From a bacterium (GTDB taxonomy: Bacteria; Planctomycetota; Planctomycetia; Pirellulales; Pirellulaceae): a stretch of DNA of 64,000 bases. Below, piece after piece: positions 52,763 to 63,420 of the stretch. How positions within the stretch are numbered: position 1 is the first letter of the stretch; the number at the start of each line of letters is the position of its first letter. The stretch is from NCBI GenBank assembly GCA_030430075.1, contig JAUIGN010000002.1, forward strand, positions 62,001 to 126,000. The letters run 5' to 3'. The translations under genes and the position numbers were made by a program. The notes under the pieces are model-generated. The model was not told the origin of the DNA. It was given only the letters and a program-made list of their open reading frames with translations, and made no database searches.

Positions 52763-55700
52763 GTGGGTGCTGCCATGGGCGAATTGTCTGGAAGGAACCG
52801 GAGGCAGCGGCGTCGATGGCCGCCGCGAACACGGCGGCCATATTCCCAGCGGATGCCGCGACTGGAGTCGCTCGAACAGCGACTGCCATTGTCGGGCAGC
52901 GCCGGCCTCTCGAACGGCTCGCAGCCGGCGACGGCGGTCGCCGCGCCGTCACTGCCGATTGCCGAATTCTCTTACCAGGCGGATGGCCGCGACATCCCGC
53001 TCGACAGGGACCCGTCCGCTTACATCATCAGACGACCGGCGGCGTCTCCGGAAGCGAGGCCAATCGCGGTGAACGACCGCCTGGACGGCTGGACGGTAAC
53101 CGACGTGCTGCGCGACGACCTGGTGGTTGTCGAACCCGAACGCGATCCGCTCGGTCCTCCCCAAGTCGGACCGCGCAACTTGCCGGAACACCGCTGGGCG
53201 TCGCCCGTATTACGCAATCAGGAACAGGGAACCCGCTTGCTGGTTGGCGACGAGTTGATTGCCGAATTGGCTTCCGGTGTCAAGCCTGAACAATTCGCCG
53301 ATCAGTTTGTGGATTATCGGCGTGTCGGAGGCACCACGAACCAGTTCGTCTTTTCGCTCGACCAAGGTGGTGACGAAACGGTACGACGCGCCGCGGCGCT
53401 CGCTCGGCTGGGCGAAGTCGTCTGGGCATCGCCCAACGTCTACCACGACGTGCGGCGGCAAGCGCTGCCCAACGATCCGCTCTTCTCACAGCAGTGGCAC
53501 CTGCACAACACCGGACAGACAGGAGCGACCAACGACGCCGATCCGGACCTCCCGCTGGCCTGGGATCTGGAAACCGGCAGAACCAGCCCGACGGTGATTG
53601 CCGTCCTGGACGACGGAGTGCAGACGAACCACCCGGATCTGAACATCTTCGTCAACCAGGGCGAGATCCCCAACAACGGCATCGATGACGACGGCAACGG
53701 ATGGGTCGATGACCGGCACGGCTACGACTTCATTGACGGAGATCCGAACCCCAATCCGGGATTTACGGAACCTTCCCATGGGACCGCCGTGGCAGGGGTC
53801 GCTGCCGGAATTGGAAACAACGGCATTGGAGTCAGCGGTGCGGCGCAAGATGCCATCATCCTGCCCGTCAGGATGCTCGGCGGCAGTTGCAGTTCCGTGT
53901 GCATGGCCGAGTCGATTCGCTATGCGGCCGGCATCACCCGGGACGGGCTGCGAACCTGGGATGCGGCCGACGTCCTCAACAACAGTTGGGGCTTCGTGGG
54001 CTACGACGCGATTGTGGCCAGTGCCTTCGCAGACGCGGCGGCACGGGGCCGGCACGGCCAAGGTGCTGTCTCGGTGGCCTCGTCGGGCAACTACGCGGCG
54101 GCCTACCAGCCGTTCCTGCTCCCGGACGTCCCGCCCGGAAACTGGATCTTCGAATGGCGTTACCAGAAAGACTTTTTCGGCTTCAATCATGACGATGCGG
54201 TCTGGTTGGCCAACGTGGGGCTGCCGAACGGCACGGTCGAACGATTTGACGCGGCCGCCTGGCCGGCCGGCTGGCAAACGTACGGCCACGCCAACTGGTT
54301 CCTGGCGGACCAGCCATCGCGCAGCTACGGAACGGGCCGTTACGTTATGCAGTCGGGGCCGATCTTCGACGGCCAGACCACGGTCCTGCGATCTCCACTC
54401 ATCTCCGTCACCACGACGCGGGACTTGACCTATTGGGCCTGGATATCAACTCAGGTCAATTCGGATTCGCTCACTCTTCATGCGTCGGCAGATTTCGGCG
54501 CGTCCTTCGGCCCACCGTTGCTCGTCACCAAGGCCAACGATGGCGTCATCCAGAACGGCTTCAGCGGTTTCGCGCCCAGCGACCCGTTGGGGCGTTTCGC
54601 CCAGGACGTGTTGTTTCCAGCCAACCTGGAAACGACCATCGCCGTCGGCTCGAGTACCGATTGGGACTACCGCGCCTCCTACAGCCTGTTCGGTCCGTCG
54701 TTGGATCTGGTCGCCCCCAGCGCCGGCGACCTGCTGGCGCCAACCCGGTTTCCCGGCAGCGCCCGCATCGTCACCACCGATCAGACTGGCAGCGCGGGCT
54801 ACGCCACGGGAAGTTACACGTCCGTCGGCGATGACGGTTTCGGGGGCACCTCGTCCGCCTCTCCCTTGGCGGCCGGAATCGCTGCCCTGGTGCTGGCCAA
54901 GAACCCCGATCTGACCTTCGCACAGGTGCGGCAGATTCTGCGCAGTTCGACGGACAAGATCGGGGGACTGCCCTTTCCCTTCGGTCGGAATGACTTCTAC
55001 GGCTATGGTCGGATCAATGCCCGAGCGGCACTCGACGCGACCCCCACGCCGGCGACCCAATTGACGATCGCCCCCTTTGACGCGGACAAGGCCGAAGGGA
55101 CGGGGGCCGAGCGTCTGTTCAGCTTTACCGTCGTCAGGACGGGCAGCCTCTCCCGCCGCACCTGGGTCGACTACGAAGTCCAGGGCACCGGTACGAGCCC
55201 GGCCGACGGCGGTGACTTCTTGGGGATCCTCGCGGACACGCTGCTGTTCGAGCCGGGCGAAGAACTGCAGGCGGTGTTTGTCCGTGTCGCCGGGGACGCC
55301 GAAATTGAAGACGACGAATCGTTTCAGGTTGCGCTGTCCAATCCCACCGGTGCGGCCACGCTGAGCACCGCCGTCGCCACCGGCGTCATCCGCAATGACG
55401 ATCTTCCCCCACCTCTCGATTTCGGCGACGCGCCGCCGCCGTATCCGGTCACGCGGTCGCAAGACGGTGCGCGCCATCGACCCACGGGACCCAGACTGGG
55501 ACCGCTGCGCGATGACGAAGCGGACGGGACGCGGTCTGCGAACGCCACGGCGGACGGTAGCGACGAAGACGGTGTCGCGGTCGGACCGCTGTCCCCCGGC
55601 CAATTGCAGGCCACGGTCAACATCAACGTGCAAAACGCCCCCAGTGGCGCATTGCTCGACGGCTGGATCGACTTCAACCAGGACGGGTCATGGGGAGGGC

Positions 55701-58700
55701 CGGGCGAACATATTTTCGACGCTGTCCACGTTGCGCCCAGCCTGTCGACGCTCACCTTCGACGTGCCGGCCTGGGCGGTGGCCGGTGAAACGTTTGCCCG
55801 CTTCCGACTTCGCAGCAACGGCCGGTTGGGACCCCGCGGCGAGGCGGCGGACGGGGAGGTGGAAGACCATCAAGTCACCATCTCGGCTCCCCGAACGACA
55901 AACGGTGAATTCACCGTTCGCCAGACCCTCAACAACTCGGCAGTTGCGCCGGAAACCGTCTTTGCAGCAGACGTCGACGGCGACGGAGACATGGATGTTC
56001 TCAGTTCGTCGTTCTCCGATGATCGCATCGCCTGGTACGAGAACGACAACGGAAACTTCACCAGCCACACGATCACCAACACCGCAGCTAAGGCGCGCAG
56101 TGTCTTTGCCACCGACCTGGATGGCGACGGCGATACCGATGTGCTCAGCGCCTCACGGGACGACGACACGATCGCCTGGTACGAGAATGACGGCAGTCAG
56201 CGCTTTGCCGCACACATCATCTCCTTCACCTCCACGTTCGCGATCGCGGTCTCTGCCGCCGACCTGGATGCCGATGGTGACATGGATGTGCTGGCGGCAT
56301 CCGAGTTCGGCAACCACGTCTCCTGGTTCGAAAATGACGGCAGTCAGAGCTTCAGCGAACGACCAATCCCCAACAGTGCGAACGGAGCCGCCGGAATATT
56401 CGCCGTCGACCTGGACCGGGACGGCGACATGGACGTCCTCAGCACCGGCTTTGGAGCCAACCAGGTGGCCTGGCATGAAAATGACGGCCAACAGGGATTT
56501 ACCGAGCGGATTGTCAGCAGCACCACGCTTGGCCCGTTGCGGGTGGTTGCCGTGGACCTTGACCGCGACGGCCAGATGGACATCCTCAGTTCGTCCTTCA
56601 ACGACAACTCGATTTCCTGGCACCGGAACAACGGTTCTCAGAATTTCTCCCGCCAGGTGATCTCCGCAGAAGTGGCGGGAGCGTCGGGGCTGTTCGCCGG
56701 CGACGTGGACGGGGATGGCGACGTCGATGTGCTGGGAACGTCGATCACCGACCACCGCGTGATCCTGTTCGAAAATGACGGCAGCCAGCAGTTTGAGGCC
56801 CGCGATCTGGCCACGGATGCGATCGGCGCGTGGAGTGTGTTTGCCACGGACCTGGACGGCGACCGGGATCTCGACATCCTCAGTGCCTCGTCAGGCGACC
56901 ATGTCATCGGCTGGTACGAGAACGGCGACTCGGTCCCGCCGCAACCGGTCATCAGCACAACGGCAACCGACCCCACGTCGCTGGCGCGGATCCCGATCTC
57001 GATCGATTTCGGTGAAGCCGTCAACAACTTTGTGCCGGACGACGTGGAAGTCGTGGGCGGGCTGATTGACCAGTTCCAAACCGCCGACCAACAGTTGTTT
57101 GAAATCGTGGTGACTCCCTGGGGCGACGGCGTGCTGACGATCAATGTACCGGCCGGAGTTGCCGAGGACGGAGGCGGAAATGCCAATCTGCCGGCGTCCA
57201 CGTTTTCGATTCGCAGCGATCGTCTCCGACCGACGCCAACCATCCGCACGACGGCGACGAACCCAACCAATCTGGACTCGATTCCGATCGAAGTGAGCTT
57301 TGACGAAGCGGTCAGCGGCTTCGCAGCATCCGACCTGGTGATTACCGGCGCGACGGCAACGGATTTGACTTCGACCGACAGCCGGACCTTTCGCTTCGAC
57401 CTCGAGCCGAACGCCGATGGTCCCGTGACCGTCGACATCGCCGCCGACGTCGCGGCCGACGCGGCCGGCAACACGAACATCCCCGCGGCTCGGCTGTCGC
57501 TCGCCAGCGATCGCACTGGGCCAACGATTCTGGCCATCCAACGGCATGCGCCGCTGGAACAACGGACGAACGTCAACCGACTGGTGTTTCGAGTCACGTA
57601 TGACGAGCCGGTTGTCGACGTCGGCCCGGGTGACTTTGTGGCCCTGGGCAGCGAATTCGCAAGCGTCGTCGACGGTCAACCATGCGGAGACACCTGCTAT
57701 GAAGTAACGATCAGTGGTTCCTCACGCTTCACGGGCACTTTGACGATATCCCAGGCGTTGACGCAGCAGGGCCGTGATGCGGCCGGCAATGCCGTCCGGC
57801 AACGCGTGCCGGATGTGAGCGAATCGTACACGGTCGTCGACTGGGATTTCGGCGATGCCCCAAACGCAGCGCAGACAGGTTTCCCGTCCGACTACCCGAC
57901 GACGCTCGCTGCGGACGGCGCCCGTCACGTGATCAGCAACTTGACGTTGGGCGGGGCCGTCGATCACGAGTTGGACGGCCTGCCTTCGCCTGATGCCGGA
58001 AGCGGCAATGGCGGTGACGACCAGTCCGGACAGCCGGACGAGGATGGCGTCCACGCGGTCGCCACGGCAATCGTCACGGCGACAACGGAAACCCATTCCA
58101 GCCTGTCCGTGGTGGCATCGCAAGCCGGGCTTCTGGACGCCTGGATCGACTTCAATCAGGATGGCGATTGGGATGAAGCGAATGAGCAAGTCTTTTCAAG
58201 CCAGCATGTCACCGGCGGCCTTAACGTCTTGAACTTCGCGGTCCCCGCCAATTCCGCGCCGGGCACAACGTTCGGCCGTTTTCGACTCAGCTCAATCGGC
58301 AACCTGGCACCGACCGGCGAGGCGCTCGACGGCGAGGTGGAAGATCATCGGCTTTCGCTCCTGGATGGCAACGCCACCGGTGGCGCCGGACTTGATGTGG
58401 CAGTTCCGGCCGCCGCAGAAACGGTGGTTGCGCAGACGGGTGGCGGGGTTGCCGTCAGGCACGACGGAGTGCGACTGTTTGCCGCGCCCCGGTCGGCAGT
58501 GGCGGCGATCACCGTCCAGGGTACGGACGGCGACGACCTTCTGACGGTCGAAGGGCTCGACCCCGCCCTCCTCGCCAGTCTCTCCGTCGATGGCGGGGAC
58601 GGCACCGACACCCTCCGGTTGGCCGGCGCCGAGCAACAACTCGACCTGCGTCAGCCCGCGCCCATAACATTGCGCGTCGAACGGCTGGATGTCACCGGAA

Positions 58701-59473
58701 GCGGCCCGAATTCGCTCGCACTTGACTCGCAGGCGGTCCGTGGAATCAGCGCGACAACGCCGCCGGTCATTCATCATGATTCCGACGATACCATCGAGTA
58801 TTCCGGGGACTGGCGAGTCGCTTTCCCTGTCTTTCAGGAGGGCGGCATGCGCCATGTGCTCCGCGAGGAGGGAACCGACACGACGCTCCACGTCGTCAAT
58901 ACGCAACCCTGGCAGAATCCGCGCTTGAGCTGGGATGTCAACCGCGACGGCGTGATCGCGCCGAACGACGTCCTCCGAATCATCAACACCATCAACGCCG
59001 ATGGCCCGCGGGCGCTCGCGGTGCCGCAGTCAATCGACGAGTTGCCGTCCAACTACTATGACATGAACGGCGACAGCTTTGTGACCGCCAACGATGCCTT
59101 GGTCGGCATCAACTTCCTCAACAACCAGTCCGCCGATGGCGAGGGCGCCCGGTTCGAAACGGCCGCCGCGGGAAATGGGCTCGTCGGTTCGGACCGATCA
59201 ACCGTGGTACCACCGGTCGAGATTCCGTTGTCCGGCGCGTGGCCCTTCGCGCTCGACTCGCCAGACTTGGATGATGGTCCGCAGACCCCGCCCGCGCGAC
59301 GAGACCGGCACGCGGGGCCTGCTTCTCCACCCACCCGCGGCGGCTCCCCCCAGTCTCGGCAACCGCGTGTCGCTGACTCACCACGCCGGGAACCGCCGCA
59401 CACCCTACCGGAGGCGGTCGACCAACTGCTGGCCGGCTCGCTGGAAGAACTGCTGCTCCGGGGCCCCGCCTGA
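52763..59473 (+). CDS. Giant exported subtilase with FG-GAP repeats and dockerin
   Basis: 2236 residues. Order: Arg-rich N terminus and the planctomycete export motif RLESLEQRLPLSG (32-45); propeptide-like region to about 230; S8 protease with Asp283 (VLDDG), His339 (SHGTAVAG) and Ser697 (GGTSSASP), interrupted after SVASSGN by a roughly 170-residue MAM/anchor-like beta insert; Calx-beta-like module (about 764-880); GEVED (888-1042); seven FG-GAP/VCBS repeats of 48 residues (about 1049-1390, DVDGDGDMDVLSSS); Ig-like modules with Ca-type acidic loops; second GEVED (about 1692-1865); dockerin (2055-2124, DVNRDGVIAPNDVLRIINTIN and DMNGDSFVTANDALVGINFL). It is probably a secreted calcium-rich protease or adhesin. 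The start could be 52763, 52775 or 52853. Confidence 0.92.
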   Translation: MGAAMGELSGRNRRQRRRWPPRTRRPYSQRMPRLESLEQRLPLSGSAGLSNGSQPATAVAAPSLPIAEFSYQADGRDIPLDRDPSAYIIRRPAASPEARPIAVNDRLDGWTVTDVLRDDLVVVEPERDPLGPPQVGPRNLPEHRWASPVLRNQEQGTRLLVGDELIAELASGVKPEQFADQFVDYRRVGGTTNQFVFSLDQGGDETVRRAAALARLGEVVWASPNVYHDVRRQALPNDPLFSQQWHLHNTGQTGATNDADPDLPLAWDLETGRTSPTVIAVLDDGVQTNHPDLNIFVNQGEIPNNGIDDDGNGWVDDRHGYDFIDGDPNPNPGFTEPSHGTAVAGVAAGIGNNGIGVSGAAQDAIILPVRMLGGSCSSVCMAESIRYAAGITRDGLRTWDAADVLNNSWGFVGYDAIVASAFADAAARGRHGQGAVSVASSGNYAAAYQPFLLPDVPPGNWIFEWRYQKDFFGFNHDDAVWLANVGLPNGTVERFDAAAWPAGWQTYGHANWFLADQPSRSYGTGRYVMQSGPIFDGQTTVLRSPLISVTTTRDLTYWAWISTQVNSDSLTLHASADFGASFGPPLLVTKANDGVIQNGFSGFAPSDPLGRFAQDVLFPANLETTIAVGSSTDWDYRASYSLFGPSLDLVAPSAGDLLAPTRFPGSARIVTTDQTGSAGYATGSYTSVGDDGFGGTSSASPLAAGIAALVLAKNPDLTFAQVRQILRSSTDKIGGLPFPFGRNDFYGYGRINARAALDATPTPATQLTIAPFDADKAEGTGAERLFSFTVVRTGSLSRRTWVDYEVQGTGTSPADGGDFLGILADTLLFEPGEELQAVFVRVAGDAEIEDDESFQVALSNPTGAATLSTAVATGVIRNDDLPPPLDFGDAPPPYPVTRSQDGARHRPTGPRLGPLRDDEADGTRSANATADGSDEDGVAVGPLSPGQLQATVNINVQNAPSGALLDGWIDFNQDGSWGGPGEHIFDAVHVAPSLSTLTFDVPAWAVAGETFARFRLRSNGRLGPRGEAADGEVEDHQVTISAPRTTNGEFTVRQTLNNSAVAPETVFAADVDGDGDMDVLSSSFSDDRIAWYENDNGNFTSHTITNTAAKARSVFATDLDGDGDTDVLSASRDDDTIAWYENDGSQRFAAHIISFTSTFAIAVSAADLDADGDMDVLAASEFGNHVSWFENDGSQSFSERPIPNSANGAAGIFAVDLDRDGDMDVLSTGFGANQVAWHENDGQQGFTERIVSSTTLGPLRVVAVDLDRDGQMDILSSSFNDNSISWHRNNGSQNFSRQVISAEVAGASGLFAGDVDGDGDVDVLGTSITDHRVILFENDGSQQFEARDLATDAIGAWSVFATDLDGDRDLDILSASSGDHVIGWYENGDSVPPQPVISTTATDPTSLARIPISIDFGEAVNNFVPDDVEVVGGLIDQFQTADQQLFEIVVTPWGDGVLTINVPAGVAEDGGGNANLPASTFSIRSDRLRPTPTIRTTATNPTNLDSIPIEVSFDEAVSGFAASDLVITGATATDLTSTDSRTFRFDLEPNADGPVTVDIAADVAADAAGNTNIPAARLSLASDRTGPTILAIQRHAPLEQRTNVNRLVFRVTYDEPVVDVGPGDFVALGSEFASVVDGQPCGDTCYEVTISGSSRFTGTLTISQALTQQGRDAAGNAVRQRVPDVSESYTVVDWDFGDAPNAAQTGFPSDYPTTLAADGARHVISNLTLGGAVDHELDGLPSPDAGSGNGGDDQSGQPDEDGVHAVATAIVTATTETHSSLSVVASQAGLLDAWIDFNQDGDWDEANEQVFSSQHVTGGLNVLNFAVPANSAPGTTFGRFRLSSIGNLAPTGEALDGEVEDHRLSLLDGNATGGAGLDVAVPAAAETVVAQTGGGVAVRHDGVRLFAAPRSAVAAITVQGTDGDDLLTVEGLDPALLASLSVDGGDGTDTLRLAGAEQQLDLRQPAPITLRVERLDVTGSGPNSLALDSQAVRGISATTPPVIHHDSDDTIEYSGDWRVAFPVFQEGGMRHVLREEGTDTTLHVVNTQPWQNPRLSWDVNRDGVIAPNDVLRIINTINADGPRALAVPQSIDELPSNYYDMNGDSFVTANDALVGINFLNNQSADGEGARFETAAAGNGLVGSDRSTVVPPVEIPLSGAWPFALDSPDLDDGPQTPPARRDRHAGPASPPTRGGSPQSRQPRVADSPRREPPHTLPEAVDQLLAGSLEELLLRGPA

Positions 59474-59642
59474 TTCATCAGCCGTCGGGCGTTAGCCCCG
59501 GTTGCGGTCATCACATCGGAAAACGGAAGACCCACACGCTCCGGCTGACCTGCGCGGCGTTTTGGGCAGGTTCATCATGGCGACCTCCGAACGACGGTCC
59601 CTGCGGGCCGCATTGTTGCTCCGCCCCGACCGCCCTGTTAAC

Positions 59643-59653
59643 ATGTCTGACAT
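59643..59653. promoter_or_regulatory. Candidate operator for GntR/FCD regulator
   Basis: ATGTCTGACAT is an 11-base inverted repeat (five-base arms about a central T) with the GT-N3-AC core of FadR/FCD operators. It lies 28 bases before the regulator's start, next to TGTTAACA (59636-59643), and TGTC is repeated as GACA 13 bases on. Autoregulation is inferred. Confidence 0.5.
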
Positions 59654-59681
59654 CATGACACGTTGAAATCGAGGAGGCTGC

Positions 59682-60389
59682 ATGCAAATCGAAGCCATTG
59701 AACGGCAGACGACGGCTGATTTGGTGGTTGAGCGGATTGCTCGGGTCATCAAAGAGCAGAACCTGTCCGCCGGCGAGCGGCTCCCGGGCGAGCACGAACT
59801 GGTCGAACAGCTCAAAGTGAGCCGGCCGGTTTTGCGCGAGGCGCTGGCGCGGCTGCAGAGCATGGGGCTGGTGGATATTCAGCGGGGGCGCGGCACATTC
59901 GTAGGCAACCGCACAAGTCTGGCGAACTGCGTGCGGTTGCTGCGGTCCGCGGTGACGATCTCGCCGCGGGAGCTGCGCGCTTATGCCGAATTGCGGACAG
60001 CGATCGAAGTTCAGGCGGCACGTCAGGCCGCGGAGCGCGCCACCGAGAGCGACGTTGCCGAGCTTGCCGCGTTGTTGAAGCAGCTGGATGACGAGGCGTT
60101 GCCGTATGCGGAAGCGTTGGAGTGGGATTTTCGCTTTCATCGCAAGTTGATCGACATCGCCGGCAATCCGCTGATGCAGAACATGATCGAGGTGATCTAC
60201 GAGTTTGTCCTGACTCAAATGGTCCGCACGACGCCGTCGCAGCGGGAGAACGCCTTGGGTCGCAAGCTGCACAAGTCGGTTCTCCGCGCGGTTCGGGAGC
60301 GTGATCCTGATGCGGCTGCAAAGGCGATGCAGCAGCACATGCAAGCTGTCCTCGATCGCCTGGGAACGAATCAAGAACAACTTTCATAA
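59682..60389 (+). CDS. GntR-family (FCD/FadR subfamily) transcriptional regulator
   Basis: 235 residues. The N-terminal winged helix (LVVERIARVIKEQNLSAGERLPGEHELVEQLKVSRPVLREALARLQSMGLVDIQRGRGTFV in consecutive pieces) is typical of GntR. The C-terminal all-helical FCD domain has ELRTAIEVQAARQAAERAT, DFRFHRKLIDIAGNPLM with metal-ligand His and LHKSVLRAVRERDPDAAAKAMQQHM. GGAGG lies four bases upstream. These regulators bind sugar acids or organic acids and often control adjacent catabolic genes; here the next genes encode PSCyt1/DUF1553 and DUF1587-type proteins, 78 bases downstream. Confidence 0.95.
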   Translation: MQIEAIERQTTADLVVERIARVIKEQNLSAGERLPGEHELVEQLKVSRPVLREALARLQSMGLVDIQRGRGTFVGNRTSLANCVRLLRSAVTISPRELRAYAELRTAIEVQAARQAAERATESDVAELAALLKQLDDEALPYAEALEWDFRFHRKLIDIAGNPLMQNMIEVIYEFVLTQMVRTTPSQRENALGRKLHKSVLRAVRERDPDAAAKAMQQHMQAVLDRLGTNQEQLS

Positions 60390-60467
60390 GCTGAGCAGCC
60401 TGGACGTGCGGGATGTCGTTGATGAAACGCGGCCTTCCCATGCGTTACGTCTCGAAGGAATGGCGGC

Positions 60468-63365
60468 ATGAGAAGCAAAATAGAGATTCGCCTCTCGAGT
60501 CACGCGAGGATGACCCAATTCATCGGGTTGAACTGCATTTGGCTGATAAGCCTCTGCGGCGCTGCGACGGCGTTCGGTGCGCCGATTGATTTCCGCCAGC
60601 AGATCGCTCCGATCTTTGAACGTCACTGCGTCCGCTGTCACTCCCCGGGGAACCGCAAAGGGGACGTGTCACTGGCAACGTCTGGTGACCTGGAATCAAA
60701 CGAGTATGTGGTCGCGGGAGATCCCGAGGCCAGTTACCTGCTCGAGTTGGTCACGTCGCAGGATGGCGCGCCGCCGGCCATGCCGAAGAAAGCGAAACCG
60801 CTTTCAGGCGGCGAAGTCGAGTTGCTGCGGCAGTGGGTCGGACACGGGGCGGAATGGCCCGCAGGTGTTGTCGTCAAGCAAAAGGCGAAGGCGGACGCCT
60901 CGTGGTGGGCGTATCAACCGCTGAAGTCCAATAGCGCGACGATCGACGAATTGATCCGCGCGAAACTCGCCGAAAAAGACCTCACGCTCAATCCGACCGC
61001 TGATCGCGGGACGCTCATCCGCCGCGCGACCTATGACCTGATCGGTCTGCCGCCGACGCCGGAAGAAGTCAGCAGCTTCATGAACGATCCCGACCCGCAG
61101 GCCTACGAGAAGCTGATCGACCGCCTGCTGGCGTCACCGCATTACGGAGAGCGTTGGGGGCGGCACTGGCTGGATGTCGTTCGGTTTGGGGAAAGCATCG
61201 GGTACGAGCGGAATGTCATCGTCAACGACATCTGGCCCTTTCGTGATTACGTCATTCGCTCGATCAATGAAGACAAACCGTTCGACCAGTTCATCCGCGA
61301 ACATGTCGCGGGCGATGTGATCGGAAAGGAGGACCCCGCTGTGGCCGTGGGGTCCGCATTTCTCGTCGCCGGTCCTTACGACGATGTTGGCAATCAGGAT
61401 CCGCTCCAGGCCGCTCAGATTCGCGCCAACACGTTGGATGAGATCATTCGGGCAACCGGCGAAGCATTTCTGGGAATGACGCTGGGATGTGCGAGGTGTC
61501 ACGACCACAAGTTCGATCCGATCACTCAGGATGACTACTACGGGCTGTATGCGACGTTTGCGGGAATTCGTCACGGTTCGGTTCCACTGGCGACTCCGCG
61601 GCAACACCAGGCGCGAGCCGCGCGACTCAAGCCGCTTAACGCGCGGAAGGTCGAACTTGAGAAATCGGTTGCGGAACATGAGGCCGCCGTATTGCAGCGG
61701 GCTCGTGAGAAACTGGCTGAATATGAATCGGAATGGACTCGCGAGCCGGTTGATCGGACGGGAACCGAAGACCGCTTTGAACCGGTCATGGCGAAGTTTG
61801 TCCGCTTGGTCTGTGAAGCGCAAGACGGCAATCCAAGTTCGTCCACCGGGTTCGGGATTGACGAGTTTGAGGTCTGGTCCACAGGTGAGCCACCGACGAA
61901 TGTCGCTCTGGCTCGCAACGGCGGCCGTGCGACGGGAGATGCGCGGAAGATCGAAGACTTTCCCGGAGCCTACGGACCTCAGCATGCAATCGACGGCAAG
62001 ACGGGAGCTCGCTTCCTGGCACGAGGCGATAACCTGACGATCGAACTGGCCGAGCCGACGAGGATCGACCGGGTTGTCTTTTCCAGCGCGCGCCATGAGG
62101 CAACACCCGATCATCGCAAGTTCACGTTTGTGGCCGAGTATCGGATTGAAGTTTCCGTTGACGGCGAGCGATGGCAAGTGGTTGCCGGCGGCCGCGATCG
62201 CAAGCCGATTCCGCGACCGGCGCTGGTGGATCATCGGCTGTTGCAACTGGAGACGACCGCCGACGACCGCACCAAAAAACAGCGTTTGCGTCGGGAACTG
62301 GCCGCGGTGAATCGGAAAATCGCCCAGATTCCGGCGTTACCGTCGGTTTGGATCGGCCGCCGTGTGGATGCCGATGCGGAGGGGCCGTTTCACGTCTTCC
62401 TTGGCGGCAGTCCGCAGAAGAAGGGGCACGAAGTCGTCCCGGCAAGTCTGGGTGTGCTGAATCGCATGCCGAATCACAAGTCCGAGGCCGGACTCGCCTA
62501 TCGGCTGGAATCCGCAGTTCCCGAATCGGAACGGAGGCTCGCGTTTGCGAACTGGCTGGTCCATGCAGACAACCCGCTCACGCCGCGCGTGTTGGCCAAT
62601 CGCTTGTGGCACTACCACTTCGGCACCGGCATCGTGGACACGCCGAGCGACTTTGGCTACATGGGCGGACGGCCAACCCATCCCGAGTTACTCGACTTCT
62701 TGGCGCTGAAGCTCAAGGAAAACGGCTGGCGCATCAAGGCGGTGCACCGGCTGATCATGCTGTCGGCCGCGTATCGGCAATCGTCGGCGTATCGGCAAGA
62801 TGCCGCGAGTGTCGATGGCGACTCGCGATTGCTGTGGAGGTTCCCGCCGCGTCGGCTCTCGGCAGAAGAAGTTCGGGACACGATGCTGAGCGTAGCCGAT
62901 CAACTCGATATGAAACGCGGCGGCCCCGGCTTCCGGCTGTATCACTTCATGCAGGACAACGTCTGCACCTACGTGCCGCTCGACAAGCACGGCCCGGAGG
63001 CTTACCGCCGAGCCGTTTATCACCAGAACGCCCGTGCTTCGGTTGTCGATCTGATGACTGAATTCGACCAGCCGGACTGTACTTTCTCGGCACCCAAGCG
63101 AGCCGAAACGACCACGCCGCTACAGGCGCTGACGTTGCTCAACCACAGCTTCACGCTGGACATGGCCACCGCCCTGGCCGAGCGATTGAAGCGTGAAATG
63201 GGCAATGACATTGCGGCTCAAGTCGATCGAGTATACCGGCTGTGCTATTCGCGGCCCGCGACGGAGGAAGAGGTCAGTGCCTGTCGGCAGTTGGTCGAAC
63301 GTCACGGCCTCGCCACGCTCTGCCGCGTCATTCTGAATACGAGCGAGATGATCTATGTCCAATAG
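60468..63365 (+). CDS. PSCyt1/DUF1549/DUF1553 protein with discoidin-like insert
   Basis: 965 residues. A leader ([17 protein letters not shown]) is followed by a cytochrome-c-like domain with [18 protein letters not shown]1549 ([39 protein letters not shown], second CxxCH in [12 protein letters not shown]), a helical stretch, and then an inserted F5/8-type discoidin domain near residues 440-580 ([74 protein letters not shown]), a fold that usually binds glycans. DUF1553 ends it ([53 protein letters not shown]). It follows a GntR/FCD regulator gene and leads into a DUF1587-type gene. Catalytic role unknown; exported haem protein acting near carbohydrates is inferred. Confidence 0.92.
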   Translation: MRSKIEIRLSSHARMTQFIGLNCIWLISLCGAATAFGAPIDFRQQIAPIFERHCVRCHSPGNRKGDVSLATSGDLESNEYVVAGDPEASYLLELVTSQDGAPPAMPKKAKPLSGGEVELLRQWVGHGAEWPAGVVVKQKAKADASWWAYQPLKSNSATIDELIRAKLAEKDLTLNPTADRGTLIRRATYDLIGLPPTPEEVSSFMNDPDPQAYEKLIDRLLASPHYGERWGRHWLDVVRFGESIGYERNVIVNDIWPFRDYVIRSINEDKPFDQFIREHVAGDVIGKEDPAVAVGSAFLVAGPYDDVGNQDPLQAAQIRANTLDEIIRATGEAFLGMTLGCARCHDHKFDPITQDDYYGLYATFAGIRHGSVPLATPRQHQARAARLKPLNARKVELEKSVAEHEAAVLQRAREKLAEYESEWTREPVDRTGTEDRFEPVMAKFVRLVCEAQDGNPSSSTGFGIDEFEVWSTGEPPTNVALARNGGRATGDARKIEDFPGAYGPQHAIDGKTGARFLARGDNLTIELAEPTRIDRVVFSSARHEATPDHRKFTFVAEYRIEVSVDGERWQVVAGGRDRKPIPRPALVDHRLLQLETTADDRTKKQRLRRELAAVNRKIAQIPALPSVWIGRRVDADAEGPFHVFLGGSPQKKGHEVVPASLGVLNRMPNHKSEAGLAYRLESAVPESERRLAFANWLVHADNPLTPRVLANRLWHYHFGTGIVDTPSDFGYMGGRPTHPELLDFLALKLKENGWRIKAVHRLIMLSAAYRQSSAYRQDAASVDGDSRLLWRFPPRRLSAEEVRDTMLSVADQLDMKRGGPGFRLYHFMQDNVCTYVPLDKHGPEAYRRAVYHQNARASVVDLMTEFDQPDCTFSAPKRAETTTPLQALTLLNHSFTLDMATALAERLKREMGNDIAAQVDRVYRLCYSRPATEEEVSACRQLVERHGLATLCRVILNTSEMIYVQ

Positions 63366-63420
63366 CCTATTTCTATCTTTCCAATCTCGACAAAGCGGAA
63401 TTCGCCAGGATCCTCCAACG

